Below are positions 22,740 through 34,720 of a stretch of DNA of 64,000 bases, one piece after another. This DNA is from Trichuris trichiura (lineage: Eukaryota > Nematoda > Enoplea > Trichinellida > Trichuridae), in assembly GCA_037903355.1 (NCBI GenBank), contig JBAJFE010000034.1, forward strand, positions 248,001 to 312,000. Reading direction: 5' to 3'. The notes beneath the pieces are model-generated. The model did not search any database, was not told the origin of the DNA, and was given only the letters and a program-made list of their open reading frames with translations. Each line of letters begins with the position of its first letter. The first letter of the stretch is position 1. Made by a program: the position numbers and the translations under genes.

Positions 22740-22977
22740 CAGTGGAATTTCCAAAGTTGACCACCCCTATATGTCGATCACCTCCCTAAGTTGACTGAAT
22801 TTTGATCAGTTGGTTTGTCCACAGGTTAATAAGCGCAAGGACGACTTCTATATGTCGACCGCTTTAAGTGGGAAGTTCACCGCTTTAGCCGTGACTTGGT
22901 ACATGGGACGCAATGCTAGCTTGCTCTCAGTAAGTTTTGCCTGTTTGTTGGATGGTCAACTTAAGGAGGTTCATTTG
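22740..22977. mobile_element. MITE of the CAGTAAAACC family (238 bp)
   Basis: It begins CAGTGGAATTTCCAAAGTTGACC after TA and ends GGTCAACTTAAGGAGGTTCATTTG before TA. The interior (ACCTCCCTAAGTTGACTGAATTTTGA.CAGTTG) matches the 10795 copy. The right terminus has drifted (CATTTG instead of TACTG), so it is an old insertion. Confidence 0.78.
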
Positions 22978-22979
22978 TA

Positions 22980-23556
22980 TGTGCTAACATGAGTCACTAA
23001 TTCACCCTTTTTCTCACTATAAAAACCGTGACAGCGAATTCGTACACCTAAGTCCATATATAAAGATAGATGTTTGCAAGGCTAGCCTATGTCGGAAAGC
23101 TGCAAAAGCGTATTAAGGCCAAAGGCTCTCAAAAGAAGTCTTTACCTATCCCCTCTGGCTGTCTCTTCCATCTGTACTGAAACCTGAGATGTCTCAGAAA
23201 AAAGAAGCTGCATTTCTACCGCAAAAACCAGCATTAACGTAATATCGATACTGCTAACTGAATTTAAAATTTTATCGTTGAATTTCGTTTGAGCTGCGCT
23301 TTTCTGTGCCTGCAGTCCCAAAGTCTTCAGCAGTTTTTACTCGTGACCAGAGAACGCCAGATGTCAGTCAAAACGTTTGGACGAATATACGTATTAATAA
23401 TCCACCAAGTAGAAAATGCTTTTACATTAAGTGACAGTTTGATAGGTTCCTATTTTTTTCAGATTGTTTCGTTAGCATGCTATAATCAGTTATTAACATT
23501 ATAATGTTTAGACAATTGAAAAGTTACGCGTGTTTTATAAAAGATGGCCCAGCGCA
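22980..23556. other. Intergenic, 3' flank of second zinc-finger gene
   Basis: No exon or repeat recognised. Confidence 0.35.
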
Positions 23557-24954
23557 TTACAGTCCTTCGCTTCCAAAGTAGTCTTCGAAAATGCAACTGT
23601 CTCCCATTTCCATTTCATCACGCTGCTTATACATTTGTACGCTTTTTGGAGTAGTCATGTAGGCATACGGGTTTCCTTGACTTGTACTAGGTATCTCACA
23701 AATAATTTCGTTTGCCATGGGTGAAAGCAAATCGCAGTTCCGTAAACTAGGCCCGACCAATGTTTCATCCATTTTGCTCCAACTTGTCGATGGTTGCAGA
23801 TGCTGAAAACCGTCAGCTTCAGCTGCTGCTTGAATATGCGCTGTTTTCTCTTCCACCTCTGCAGTATTACAAAGAAAGACGTTATCTCCCAGATCATAGT
23901 AAGATGCGTAAACCGCTTCATTCATACTATCCAAGCTTCTCGAAGAATGCAAATTCTCCAACTCATTTTCTGTGATTGATCCCCAGCTTTCCAATCCGTC
24001 GGTTCCGTAGCTCTGAAAAGTTTCGTATCCTTGCTGGAAAGGAGGTCCGTACGACAGGTTGCTAGGACTATAGCCGATCGGAGGCTGCTGCAAATTTTCT
24101 AAAGTGTATACTTCTTCAGTGATTCCGTTATTATTTTGTGCATTTATTTGCATGTTCGGTGTGGAAGTAGGAAAGCCACCGTAGCTTGGTAGGAAACACA
24201 ATTCAGGATCTGGTTCGCCTTGTTCCCAGTTTGTCGATGCTTGCCAATGTCCCGGAATATCAGCTTGAACGGGTCCATCACTCTGTAATTCTTCTGCTCG
24301 TATTTTTCCCAAGTTAGCATTCATGCGCATGTAGTACTGCTGACCGTTAGAACACTTCACGACAAACAGTTTGCCCGAACTTCTGCCGTTTGCAGCAGCG
24401 TATTGCTCATTCGGTAGTGCATCATTGTTATTTTGCAATACATACGGTGTTCGTGCAGCATAAGTTGGACTAAGCAGACTTTCGCAGTATCTTTGTTGTT
24501 TGTTCGCCTCTTGTGCATTGCCAATGCCTCGTTGGTCTTCCACGTAGTTCTGCCATGTGGTATTAGCACTAGGAGTTGTCCAATTACTTCCAGAGCAACT
24601 ACGCCCACTTGTCTCTGTTGCTATGGTTATTCCTGACGTACTAACAGCTGCCTGGTCTAAGCCTATCGGAACTACGTTTCCACAGGCCGGATTTTTTCTT
24701 TTGTTTTCAGACCTTTGCTTGCGTCTACTGGGCGTTATAAGCTCAGGGAACCAATCCATCGAGTCAATGTCACCATTCTTAAGATGAGAATATGCATGAT
24801 AAGAAAGACTGCCCTTCGACTTGAACCTCTTCTGGCAAACGGCACAACAAAAGTTTCTAATGTCTGAATGCTTTGCCATGTGTACAAGCAAGCGATGGCG
24901 CTGCGGAAACGCTTTGTGGCAAGCACAGCAGACATGCAAGACCTTTGGCTTCAT
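23557..24954 (-). CDS. C2H2 zinc-finger protein with two N-terminal fingers (paralogue of 14959-16461)
   Basis: A 465-residue single-exon frame starting MKPKVLHVCCACHKAFPQ. Two CX2CX12HX3H fingers (residues about 9-29 and 37-57) are about 75% identical to those of the neighbour. They are followed by the same NGDIDSM.WFPEL.TPS block and a basic stretch. The rest is Gln/Asn/Ser/Gly-rich and only patchily alignable with the paralogue, sharing for example S.GGF.TSTP. Same strand, intronless, 7.1 kb from its sister: a local duplication with fast divergence outside the finger module. Probably a nuclear nucleic-acid-binding protein, function unknown. Confidence 0.78.
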   Translation of the reverse strand: MKPKVLHVCCACHKAFPQRHRLLVHMAKHSDIRNFCCAVCQKRFKSKGSLSYHAYSHLKNGDIDSMDWFPELITPSRRKQRSENKRKNPACGNVVPIGLDQAAVSTSGITIATETSGRSCSGSNWTTPSANTTWQNYVEDQRGIGNAQEANKQQRYCESLLSPTYAARTPYVLQNNNDALPNEQYAAANGRSSGKLFVVKCSNGQQYYMRMNANLGKIRAEELQSDGPVQADIPGHWQASTNWEQGEPDPELCFLPSYGGFPTSTPNMQINAQNNNGITEEVYTLENLQQPPIGYSPSNLSYGPPFQQGYETFQSYGTDGLESWGSITENELENLHSSRSLDSMNEAVYASYYDLGDNVFLCNTAEVEEKTAHIQAAAEADGFQHLQPSTSWSKMDETLVGPSLRNCDLLSPMANEIICEIPSTSQGNPYAYMTTPKSVQMYKQRDEMEMGDSCIFEDYFGSEGL

Positions 24955-26152
24955 GTAGGTATGTCACTCTCTTGAGATAAATGTCGGTATCAGTCGTTTG
25001 CACCAATTCTTGAAACTGCCCTGCTTCTGTACGTCAGTGCTGAGATGCTGGTATCGTAAGCGGCCGTGCGGTTTACGCTGTCTGAGCAGAGTGTTTCCAG
25101 TCAACCTTCGCTACGATGCTCGTGATCTTATGAAACGACATCAATGTCAACTAGTGTTGATTTTAAAGTGACAGCTCGACCAACAGGTCTTTTATCGTAC
25201 TAACTGCTTTAAAGTAGATTATGTACCTGCACTTATTCATTAAAGTGTTTTCAGGTACTATAGATCTCCAGAGCAAATGATAACTTAAGGATAGTTAGAC
25301 TAAAATAGCGATTACTAGGAGGCGTAACCTTTTTGTGAACATAAATCACGTCACTTTCTTTTGTAGGCATTAACCTTGGTTGCACATTACTGCATCGTTG
25401 TCTGCAGCTTATGAGTTAATTTAAATCTTGCGGCTGAAAAGTAAAATATTTTGTTAGTCTTCCTAGAGCAATTATGATAGAAATTCTCTTTGTGCTAGTA
25501 GTGTCCTCATAATTAGTCGAACTGAAATGAATGGTGCAAGCACTTTCTCACACACTTTCACGTGAGGCGCGAGATTGGTAGATTATGAAAATTCTTATAT
25601 ATTACTGAACTACAATCAGTGGCTTCTTTTTCATGCACGAACTGTTACTTGAGCTTCCGTTCTGTAGTTGCTCACACGTTACGTCAGTGCTAATTACCGC
25701 TACACATAGAATTGTTATTTATGGCATACTCATATTGATGCCGTCATTTAGCCTTTCCATCTGAGGTCGTTGTTCGATACAAGAGGGATTACTTGAGTAC
25801 ACTACCTGTAGCACAAGAACAGTCGGTCTAACAACTGTAGTATCTGCCATGTAATTAACTGATACATCGCGTTAGTTCAGTGAGTAAATTGGACAAAGCA
25901 GTAATTCACGCGGCCCACCTTTAACTGAGGTGCATAACAAATCATTTCTTCCCCTACCTGGAAACGGCTTGTGATTTAAACCAGAACTTGTTTGTCTTCG
26001 GACAATTTTGTTTATACGTTTGGGCCGCTAGTAACTTTGAATGTTGAGACCATTGACGGAGGGCTGACATCTGTTTTCAACTTGCTTTCAGCCACGGCCA
26101 CAAAAGGCAACCATGTATTGCATCTTTACGCTGGCAGTTGCAACAGAGACGG
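24955..26152. other. Intergenic, upstream of second zinc-finger gene
   Basis: No gene seen. A 39-bp string at about 25798-25850 (TACACTACCTGTAGCACAAG...) resembles 41006-41060 (ACACTAACTGTAGTACAAG...ATCTGCCATGTAAT), so a small unclassified dispersed repeat is present. Confidence 0.35.
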
Positions 26153-26432
26153 ATACCATGTTTCCCATATAATAAGACCTGGTCTTATATATATTTTTCC
26201 TTAAAAAACATGGCAGGTCTTATTTTCCAGGGTGGTGTATTATGATTTCAGGTACCACACTCTACACTTGTTCATTTATTTATGTGCAGAAGCCCATATG
26301 AGGCGTAAATGCAAAGGAAGAAAAATGTCGAGATACCTAGAAGAAGAACCATGGATGTAAGGAAATGGAAGAATGTTGAAATAGCTACGTTTATTCGAGC
26401 ACAGTCATGTCATCATTTTCTGGGACGTTTTC

Positions 26433-28120
26433 TTAAATCTCCAAATTCTGAATTCCTGACTGAGTTTCTTGTGACTTCATTTCTTGCAGAACCATTGAGC
26501 TGAGCCTCTCATGTTTTGCAATAGAGCTTTCCTTGAACGAGTATTTCTCGTCCAAGTAGCCTGCTCGTACGGCATTGGCAGCATAGCTGTAAGTGACTTT
26601 GTCCCATGAGTTCTTCACCCAAGTCACAATGTTTGCTACCACGGCCTCATAAAGATCCCACGCTGATTTCTCTCTATTTTATTTTCAATGTAGTAATTGA
26701 TTTCTGTTAGAGAAGGATAGGCTATGACTCTGCGGACGAGTCTTGCTAGATGTAACGCAACACAAGTGCCTAGCACTTGCGTCTTCCTCTTTTTACTAGA
26801 GTGTCGTTGGTGCCTGCGCTTCGCTCGGAGCACGAGGTTACGCTTTCGCTGAATATCCGTGCTTGTTAGTTAGGCGTGTGCTGACAATAAAGTAGAGCTC
26901 CTAACCGAACTCTGAGTGCTGTGCATACAAATTTACAACAATTTCACTCTGCAAATTGTTTTCGAATGGCTTGTTTAATCCAATATCAAGAGTCTGGAGG
27001 TGCGCAGTAATTCCTGCAAAAACCATTACTTGATCCATTCTTCTCTCTGGAAAAGGTTTTTCATCCTTTCAGAGCTGTGAATGCTGGCTGAACCCGGACT
27101 ATCATTCCTCTTCGGCCACCTCGCCAAAAATAAGTGATAGCATCAAATCGACCCACTTCCTTATACGTGGCTTTGTTCACCAGGCATCTTCGGTCTGAAG
27201 AACATAAATACCTAAAACGCAATCAATCTCGTTTTTCTTTCCTTTTGTAATGATTAGAGGTGGGAATTTTTTTTCTGTCCAAACGAATTGCCAGAATGCA
27301 GGTGACGCGATCACTTTCATAACCAGTAGAAGGAACGTAGATTAACAAGGTTCCCCTACGGTCAACTGTTGTTTGAAATCCTTGGCCCACAAACACTGCA
27401 GTTTCATCCATAGCAATGATGCGGGGCAGTTGGTACAGTATAACCCCCGAAGTTGACCACTCCTGTATGGTAACCACCTCCCTAAATTGACCGCATTTTG
27501 GCCAGTTGATTTGTCCGCAGGTTAGCCGAGCCACTTATAACCACTTCCTATATGTTTACTACCTCCTATGTTGATCAGTTTTTTTGAGCCCGTTGGGTGG
27601 TCAACTTACGGGGATTTTTACTGAATTTAGAAAACTTGATTCTGTCAACAAAGGATTTGAATGCGAATGCACGTTTAATAGCTTCACTATCTTCGAGCTT
27701 AGACAATGTTGTCAACCTCCTTAGTGACGGTTCATGTTGCTGAAGGAAGCTATCCAGCCAATGCTGTAACGCTTTAAATCTTTCCGAGGATATCTCCAAG
27801 TGTGGTACCATTGCAAGGCCAAATGCCTGAACGTCTGACCTGCGCATAATTAGAGCCTCTGCTCTCCTGTCAGCAATCCATTCGCAAGCGATGACCTTAA
27901 GCTCAGGAAAAAATGGTTTCCGACTTGATCCACACCTACGCTTCTTTGCATTTCCTTCGTCCATCCTTTCACAAAGTTTATCATACTGTGCTCGCCATTT
28001 TCGAACCATTCAGTGATCGAACTTTTTCTCTTTGCAAAAAGCCGTCAGATTCTTACCTTGAGAGTCCCCTACGATTGCTTTCTTGTACTCGACACTATAA
28101 CTCTTCCTTGTTGCAAGCAT
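26433..28120 (-). pseudogene. Jerky/Tigger-like (pogo superfamily) transposase, disrupted
   Basis: From ATG 28120 the frame reads MLATRKSYSVEYKKAIV (psq-type HTH), then an in-frame TGA at 28010-28012 before MVRKWRAQYDKL. The second HTH (CENPB-type, VIACEWIADRRAEALIMRR) is followed by FKSFVDRIKF. A 188-bp MITE interrupts there. The DDE domain resumes after it with IIAMDETAVFVG, then runs through frameshifts past HLQTLDIGLNKPF to WVKNSWDKVTYSYAANAV at the C-terminus. The stop in the HTH is consistent with a CGA to TGA change. Dead copy. Confidence 0.85.
27436..27623. mobile_element. MITE (188 bp) inserted in the transposase gene
   Basis: CAGTATAACCCCCGAAGTTGACC to GGTCAACTTACGGGGATTTTTACTG, preceded by TA. 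The base pair after the right end is AA, not TA. Removing it joins the reading frames either side of FVDRIKF and QLPRIIAMDE. It has the same length and interior as the copy at 10795-10982. Confidence 0.88.
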
Positions 28121-28143
28121 CTTGCCTGAGAGTGAAAATATTA

Positions 28144-28312
28144 CAGTAGAACCTCCATAAGTTGACCACCCAGGGGACCGGGAAAAACTGGTCATTATAG
28201 GAGGTGGTCAACATAAGAGGCTGTGGCTATATTATATTGTTAACGTGCAGACCAACCAAGTGGCCAAAATTCGGTCAACTTAGGGAGGTGCTTAACTTCA
28301 GAGGTTTTACTG
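28144..28312. mobile_element. MITE (169 bp), CAGTAGAACC family
   Basis: CAGTAGAACCTCCATAAGTTGACC to ACTTCAGAGGTTTTACTG, with TA on both sides. It is inserted in the 5' region of the pogo-like element, just upstream of the transposase start. Confidence 0.88.
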
Positions 28313-29074
28313 TATTCCCTTTTGCAAACAAAAATGCACTTTTGCCCCAACCTGTTGCACACAGAATTGCAAAACTCACCGAACTAATTTGTTCGGACAG
28401 ACGGCGTGAAAGATCACTACAAACGCAGATGTATCAAAGCACTTTATTTACTCGTAAACTCTACGGAACAGTAATTTAACCGTTCACAGGCTGTCTATTT
28501 AAGATACAATACACCTGTCATATTTTCCAACGGATTTGCTAAATATGCCTCTCTGGAAGACGATCGCAACTTATTTTAAAGCCTTATGTTTAGGGAGGGC
28601 TTATATTAACAAGCACCCTAAAAGTAGTGCTAGGGCGTATTTTCAGAGAGCTCTTATTATAGGAAAAACACGGTATACGTATATATCATATCCATGAAGA
28701 ACGCGATGCTAATATTAATGGCAATGGGTTTATATCAGTAGTTCTCAAAGGAGTGGCTGAAACGTTGAGAGCTGTGAGTTCTATCGTGCTCGATGCCCAC
28801 GTACAGCTACTCAGGCAGAAGCCAACAGTCGAACGAAGCAGCAGAGAACTAACTCTCTGTTTGATGCTTTAAACCAGTGATTCCCAGCGGGGGCCCTGGA
28901 AAACTTGAAGGGGGCCCTGAGAAGGATTGGAGATTTAGGGGGTCCCTGGGAGCTTAGGGGGCCCCAGGGGGTCCCTGGTATTCCGTGCCGCAGGATGAGA
29001 GCGCGCAGCCGTGCCTGTACGTAATTTGGCTATGGAAATTAGCGAGTCTCGTGTATCGTACCCCCGGCTGAAGT

Positions 29075-29190
29075 TGACGCGGCAACATCAAGGGAGGTCA
29101 AGTGAAGATTACGCCGTCACAGTAACAATGGTTCACATTCTTTAACCGTGCCGGCCGTCCTGTCCTGCCCTAGCCTAAGCCTAAGACTGA
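29075..29190 (+). repeat. Diverged copy of the telomere-repeat-carrying element
   Basis: GCGGCAACATCAAGGGAGGTCA, ATTACGCCGTCAC and CCGGCCGTCCTGTCCTGCCC, then GCCTAAGCCTAAG, match 11031-11256 block by block with deletions. Only two to three telomere units remain. Its other end is not identified. Confidence 0.6.
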
Positions 29191-31424
29191 ACATGTGTTC
29201 TTCGATGTTATTGTGAGACGTTGGCGAGCTTGATACACAAGCGTAGCGCGCTAAGACAGTTAACGTAAATAAGCGTCCCTTTGATGCTGCCGTCTCCGTT
29301 TCTGACGAGGAGAAGATACACGAGATCCAATGGCTTGTTATCATTGCCCTGTCGTTTACCCTGATGTATCGGGCGAAAGTTTTTCTTACTATATTACGCT
29401 GCGTAGCGAATTCCAGCCACACTACAAAAAAAGCCATTGGCGAAGGATAGACTGACCGAAAGGCGAATTGTCCGATTTCTGTGCTTCGCCATCTGCTGCT
29501 GTGCCAAAGCGCAATTCAGAATGAATCTTTTTGGTTGGTTTTTTCGCATTAGCGTACCACCCTAGCGCAAATCGGAGGGCTTGGGAAACTACAACCTGCA
29601 GGGGGCGATGACAGCTTCTTCGCGGAGGCGGACAAGCACGCCTGGGGGGTAATGGCGGGGAAAATGCTCAGTAGACACTGATTATTCTCTCCTGTGCGTT
29701 GACGGTGGAAAGTAATAATAGCTCTGCGATCCTTCTTGTATCTTGTTTCCTCAGTGCTGTAGTTCTCATCTATTCAGCTATCCCGTTATATCAGCTGTTA
29801 GGAAACTGCTTTGTCGCGACTACGGACCTCTCCTGAAATTCGACGAACTTCTTAAAAATAGAAAGGTAAGTGTCTTGTAAGATTCTAGTTGAAACATGGC
29901 TCACGTTACCAGGAGATCAGCATTGCTTGAGCATTAAAATAGATTCAGTCGCAACCATAGGAGTATCTGTAAGGATAATAAGCTCTGATCTGCTAGTTTA
30001 GTGAGTACAGGGGATCCTTGACTGACGGCGCTCCTTCTGACTGTCCCAATGCGTCCCATCCTTCTTTAATACGTCGGCGGTAGCTTAACCCCCGAGCCCT
30101 CATCAACGCGAAAGGCACATCACATCACAGTTTTGTACAGGTTACCTTTTACATGTCTGAAACACTTGCCGTGGCTCTTCACTTAACGGGGACATCTTAT
30201 AAGCACTACTTCTCAGTTTGATTTCTACATCTAGTGTAGATACCTAACGGGATTTCAAGAAGTCATATGCTCGCTACTACGGGTACTTAAACGACGAAGT
30301 GTGCCCATTTCGTGACTATAGTGGACGTCTTTTTCTCGGCCGCTAACAGGCACGTCGGGCGCTATGTATTGTGCCTGAAGCTTATCGCCCGCGGGACTTC
30401 GGCAACGCCTAGTGCCGCTCCTTGTGATCATATTTCCCAGAGAAACTAAGCCACAGGCGGTGCTTTCTAAGAAACGCGCTCCGTAAACGCCAGCAGGTTT
30501 CCGCGACGACTCTCACGGCGTGTCAGGCTTCAGGACGGCCGACAGGGTCCGTCGCGGAAGTCTTAACCTAAGTTATAGCGCTCGACGACGTCACCCATTT
30601 TGCTATGCTTGGGCTTTGAACTAGCATCAGCCTCCGGTTGTTCGTCAACTTCTTCGGGAAAGGATTAGTTTGCTTATGTTTAACCACGCCTATGTTTAAG
30701 TAGCGAATGATAAACCCACAAGTTCAGTAGCGCTCACCAGCAAAAAGGAGAATACACGCCCAGTTTGCTTTACAGGTAGGAGCATCTTATGACCGTCTGC
30801 CTTCCTTCCTTACGCATGGCCTTGCGGTTCGCAAAAATAGCAAGGAAAATAGGCCTAGTACGGGAGGTGTAGATCTGTTTGAAGCAGTACTCAGTCAAAC
30901 ATTTGTATCCCCCACTCTTCACTGGTTTGATATCTAAAAAGACAGCCAGTAGCGGAGAGTTCGTCGTTAAACTGCGGGCATTGTTTGCCATCAAACCTTG
31001 GTGGGCGGAAGTATTTCCGAACTTGAAACCATGCGAAATCTTGTCAGCCAGCCTACCTTCTCAAACATGACACGACAACACCAGGGAGAGGGAGGATGTC
31101 CGCAAACCTGGGCAGAAAATTGTATCGCGTGCTTTCCGTTGTCCGCCGCGCGAGGACAAGAACGACCCTGTCGCAACCTCATGCTTCATAGACTTATTTT
31201 GAGCCTATTTGTCCGTCGCTACCATCAGAAAAGAGCGGGGTGATCACATGAAAGCGATCTGCTCCCGCTTCCAGGACCGACGTAGAGGGACAGTGCCGTC
31301 CGGTACGGAATCGCCTGTGTTATTACTGCGGGAGCTTAGATGACGCTTGGCTAATTGATTTCTTAATACCACTGTGCTACTGTCTGGCTCTGAACTTGTT
31401 AGTAACGGATGTAAATTTCTACAG

Positions 31425-33205
31425 ATGGCAGAAGCAAAAAAGAAATGTAGGCAATACAACGTCGAATATCTAAGATACGGTTTTATACCGTCACCCTCGA
31501 ATTCGCAGCAACCATTTTGCTTGATCTGTGAAAAGGCTTTTGCGAATGAACTGATGAAGCCCTCAAAATTAGTAAAACACCTGAAAACGATGCACGGTGA
31601 CAAGGCCAATAAAGACCTTTCTTACTTCCAATCTCTTCGAGATAACTTCCAAAAGCGACCTAAACTGCCAGGGATTTTTTCATCCGCATCAAGACGAAAC
31701 ACCGACGGATTGCGCGCGTCCTATAACATCTCCCTCTTAATCGCGAAATCTGGAAAGCCGCATGCCATCGGAGAAGAACTGATACTGCCGGCTGTTTCGG
31801 AAGTGCTGCGTACTGTGTTGCGCATTCCTGCAACTGAAATAATTAAAAAGATTCCCTTAAGCAACAATACGGTGCAGCGACGTATTGATGAAATGAGCGC
31901 TGATGTGGAGAATACGCTCTGCAACCTCTTGAGAACAGAGGAATTTTCTTTACAGGTGGATGAGTCGACGTTGCCACATAACGAAGCGCTGCTGCTGGCC
32001 TATGTTAGGTTCATCAAGGAAGGCAAGTTAGTTCAGGAGTTACTCTTCGCAAGAGAACTGCTGACTGACACTAGAGGAGAATCAATATTTCGTACTGTAG
32101 AAGACTTTTTAAAGAGAAAGGAGATACCACTAACGAACGTAATCGCTGTCGCGACGGATGGAGCCCCGTCAATGCTTGGACGCCATCGCGGGTTCCTTTC
32201 GTATCTAAAAGAAAAGGTACCGGATTTGCTGGCCGTGCACCCTTTGTAATTCACCGGCAACATCTGGTGGCGAAGCCGCTCAGTGACAGACTGCACCGTT
32301 CGCTGCAGTACGTGATCACTGCGGTTAATAGAATTAAAAGCAGTGCCTTGAGAGAGAGATTGTTCAGCCAACTATGCGAAGAAAATGACGAAGATTTTAA
32401 CCGGCTCCTGCCTCACACAGAAGTACGCTGGCTTTCAAGGGGCGCCTGCTTGAGCCGCTTCTATGCCCTTTTTGACACCGTCGTACAGTTTCTCAAAACT
32501 GAGGATACGGAATTACGCGACAACGTGGAGAAATCGAGAGCTGACATAGCTTACATGTCGGACCTCTACTTAAAGTTTAACGAGATGAATTTGCAGTTGC
32601 AAGGAGATCAACTGAATCTTATCAAGACCAAGACGGTTGTAAAGGCTTTCATCGACAAGCTTTCCATTTTCCGTTAAAACCTGGGGCGCGGAGAGTTCCG
32701 CCAGTTCCCTAACCTTGACGACCTCAAGAAGAATGGCGGCCTCCCTGACGATGTCATACGCTCCTTCTGTGACCATCTCAGCATGCTCCATGAGGACATG
32801 TGCGAAAGGTACAGAGATATTTTGTCCATGACGATACCGGACTGGGTTTTGGACCCGTTTACATGCCTCGCCGAGGTTGAAGTGGCTTACCAGGAAGAGC
32901 TCATTGAGATGCAAGCCAACGAGGAGCTGAAGCCCAAGATGAAGGGCGGCTATACCAGTTTCTGGCTGCAGCAGGAAATCAGACAGCTGTATCCCAGGCT
33001 ATGGAACGTAGCTAAGAAGTTCCTCATCCCTTTCCCGTCGTCCTATTTGGTTGAACGCGGATTTAGTGCGGTAACAGACCTTCTCGGAAAAAAAAGAAAC
33101 CGCTTACAGATAGTCAGGCGAGGCGACTTGAGATTACTTCTGACGACTATCGAGCCGGACGTGGATAAATTATTAGCATTGCACCAGACCCAACCGTCGC
33201 GCTAA
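31425..33205 (+). pseudogene. hAT transposase (SCAND3/ZBED-like), one frameshift and one stop
   Basis: From ATG 31425: MAEAKKKCRQYNVEYLRYGF, a BED-type finger (CLICEKAF...HLKTMH), ILPAVSEVL, QVDESTLPHNEALLLAYV, VATDGAPSMLGRHRGF, then a net frameshift at about 32238 where HCVIHR should be. It resumes with QHLVAKPLSDRLHRSLQ and EVRWLSRGACLSRFY, an in-frame TAA at about 32676 (IFR*NLGRGEF), then IPDWVLDPF and the hATC block PSSYLVERGFSAV. It aligns end to end with the intact transposase at 38334-40112. A TTTCTACAG acceptor-like string directly precedes the ATG. Confidence 0.87.
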
Positions 33206-33921
33206 GTGAGGTAAGATCAAGCGGCTGTCGTCTTGCTCCGAGGAAATAATGAATTTAGATTCATTGTGGCGCAGCACTGAGAACAACATCGCAGCCTCAC
33301 TTACACTTTGCGCTACCATTGCTAACAGCCCGAAAAATTAAGGAAGAGGAAACCCAATGCCGCGCTTGTACTCTGAATGCTTCCTGATCTGCAGTTAGCC
33401 GGCTTAAGTCCAGTAATACGAAAAGAACGCCTTCAGTGCCAAATAAAGAATTTATGGCGTTAACAACTTCGAATATCGCTAGGAGCATTCGCTGTATATG
33501 GCAGCTAGCTGGCTTCCTTACTAGCCATTTTGCTCTAGTGTAGAAAAGAAATTCAGCGTCGACTTCGCATTGCCAGGTTTTCCAGCCATTAATCGCACAC
33601 TCAACTTTCACAGCGCAAACCATGGGATCCTACTTGCGGCTGACAAGATCCGCAGGTTAATAAGGTTTTTAAAGATGGCCCGGCTTAACTGCTTTTTCTT
33701 TGGCAAACACGGTAGGCAGCGAAATCAATTCTACATTCTACCGGCTCTTTCAAGTGCTAAACTACTTGTACAAATTGACAACAACGTAACCGCAGTAGGC
33801 GCACCTGAGGATAACAGAAGCAGGAGAATTACGTTGGGGAGAATGACGGGGGGCCCCGGCAAGTTGAAGGTCGCGAAAGGTGGCCCTGGCTCAAAAAAGG
33901 TTGGGAAACACTGCTTTAAAC

Positions 33922-34707
33922 TATTTCTAGTTTTAGCTATATACGTGAAGCTTGTTGGTGACATTTGGTTGGCTTTAGACGAAGAAGGTTGAGAGATTCA
34001 ATTATTGAATAATGATGATGACGGGTCAAGTTTTGATTCGAAAGCTCTTGATATAATACTACATTCTTGCATTGTTGATTTCAACGTAATTAGATGTTCT
34101 CATCGTGGAAAGATTTCAATCAGCTCGTTACAAAGTGTTACATATTCAATGATGACGTTGATGATGAAATTGTTGGATCAATGTCGAATGTAAAAGTGGA
34201 GTATGATAGGGCGAAGAACTTGGTCAAGGAGATGGCGATAAGGCGTTTCATTGCTTGGAAGTTGCTGTGCAGTGGCTGGAAAGAGACGAGAAGTGCAGCT
34301 GAAAGGGAATGTTATGTTGGAAAATTACCCGGAATGTAGCAGCCAAGAAGTTTAAAACAGCCTTAAGAACAGTTACTATAAGAGTCTTTTTCAACTGCAT
34401 GGAATTTTCTTTTGTCATCTTGATGAAAAGTTGCCCCATGACAGAAATTCGTGTGGAACATTTTTGAGAAGTATAGCTGGCAACAAATAGAATGGAAAAG
34501 TAAAGAATCAACCGACAAACATGATTAATTGCTTAGACATCTGAACGTTCACTTATCTGAATTATCCCACGCAACAATTACGTTAAAAAATCCAGTTCCT
34601 CGTGCACTGTTATCAAGCAGGTATGCTTATGATTGTTTCATCAGTCTTTCAGAAACTGCTTCTAACTCTTGAATTACAGAATTTCTGTTGAAGCAAAGGA
34701 ATTTCAC
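33922..34707. other. Intergenic, no feature recognised
   Basis: A plus-strand frame at 34094-34339 has no recognisable motif and is not called. Confidence 0.35.
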
Positions 34708-34720
34708 GAAGACGTGTTAT

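Larger units (their letters stand above)
26153..28677 (-). mobile_element. Pogo/jerky-like DNA transposon, disrupted by two MITEs
   Basis: The left end ATACCATGTTTCCCATATAATAAGA and the complement of the right end ATACCGTGTTTTTCCTATAATAAGA are imperfect terminal inverted repeats, with further related GTCTTAT/AGGGC blocks just inside. The minus-strand interior encodes a pogo/jerky-type transposase. MITEs at 27436-27623 and 28144-28312 are inserted within it, the first one inside the coding region. Confidence 0.75.
28875..33913 (+). mobile_element. Large (5.0 kb) hAT element with G/C-run termini and nested insertion
   Basis: The ends are CAGTGATTCCCA and CAGTGTTTCCCA (complement of the right end), followed inside by repeated GGGGGCCCTGG runs. 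The flanks carry an exact CTTTAAAC duplication at 28867-28874 and 33914-33921 (nnnTAnnn). It contains a decayed hAT transposase at 31425-33205. The 2.5 kb left of the transposase has little coding potential and includes, at about 29075-29190, a diverged copy of the telomere-repeat element seen at 10983-12090. So part of the size is nested insertion. Confidence 0.88.

Noticed and set aside
31244..31609. Minus-strand frame overlapping the 5' end of the broken hAT transposase
   Set aside because: Shadow of the coding strand.
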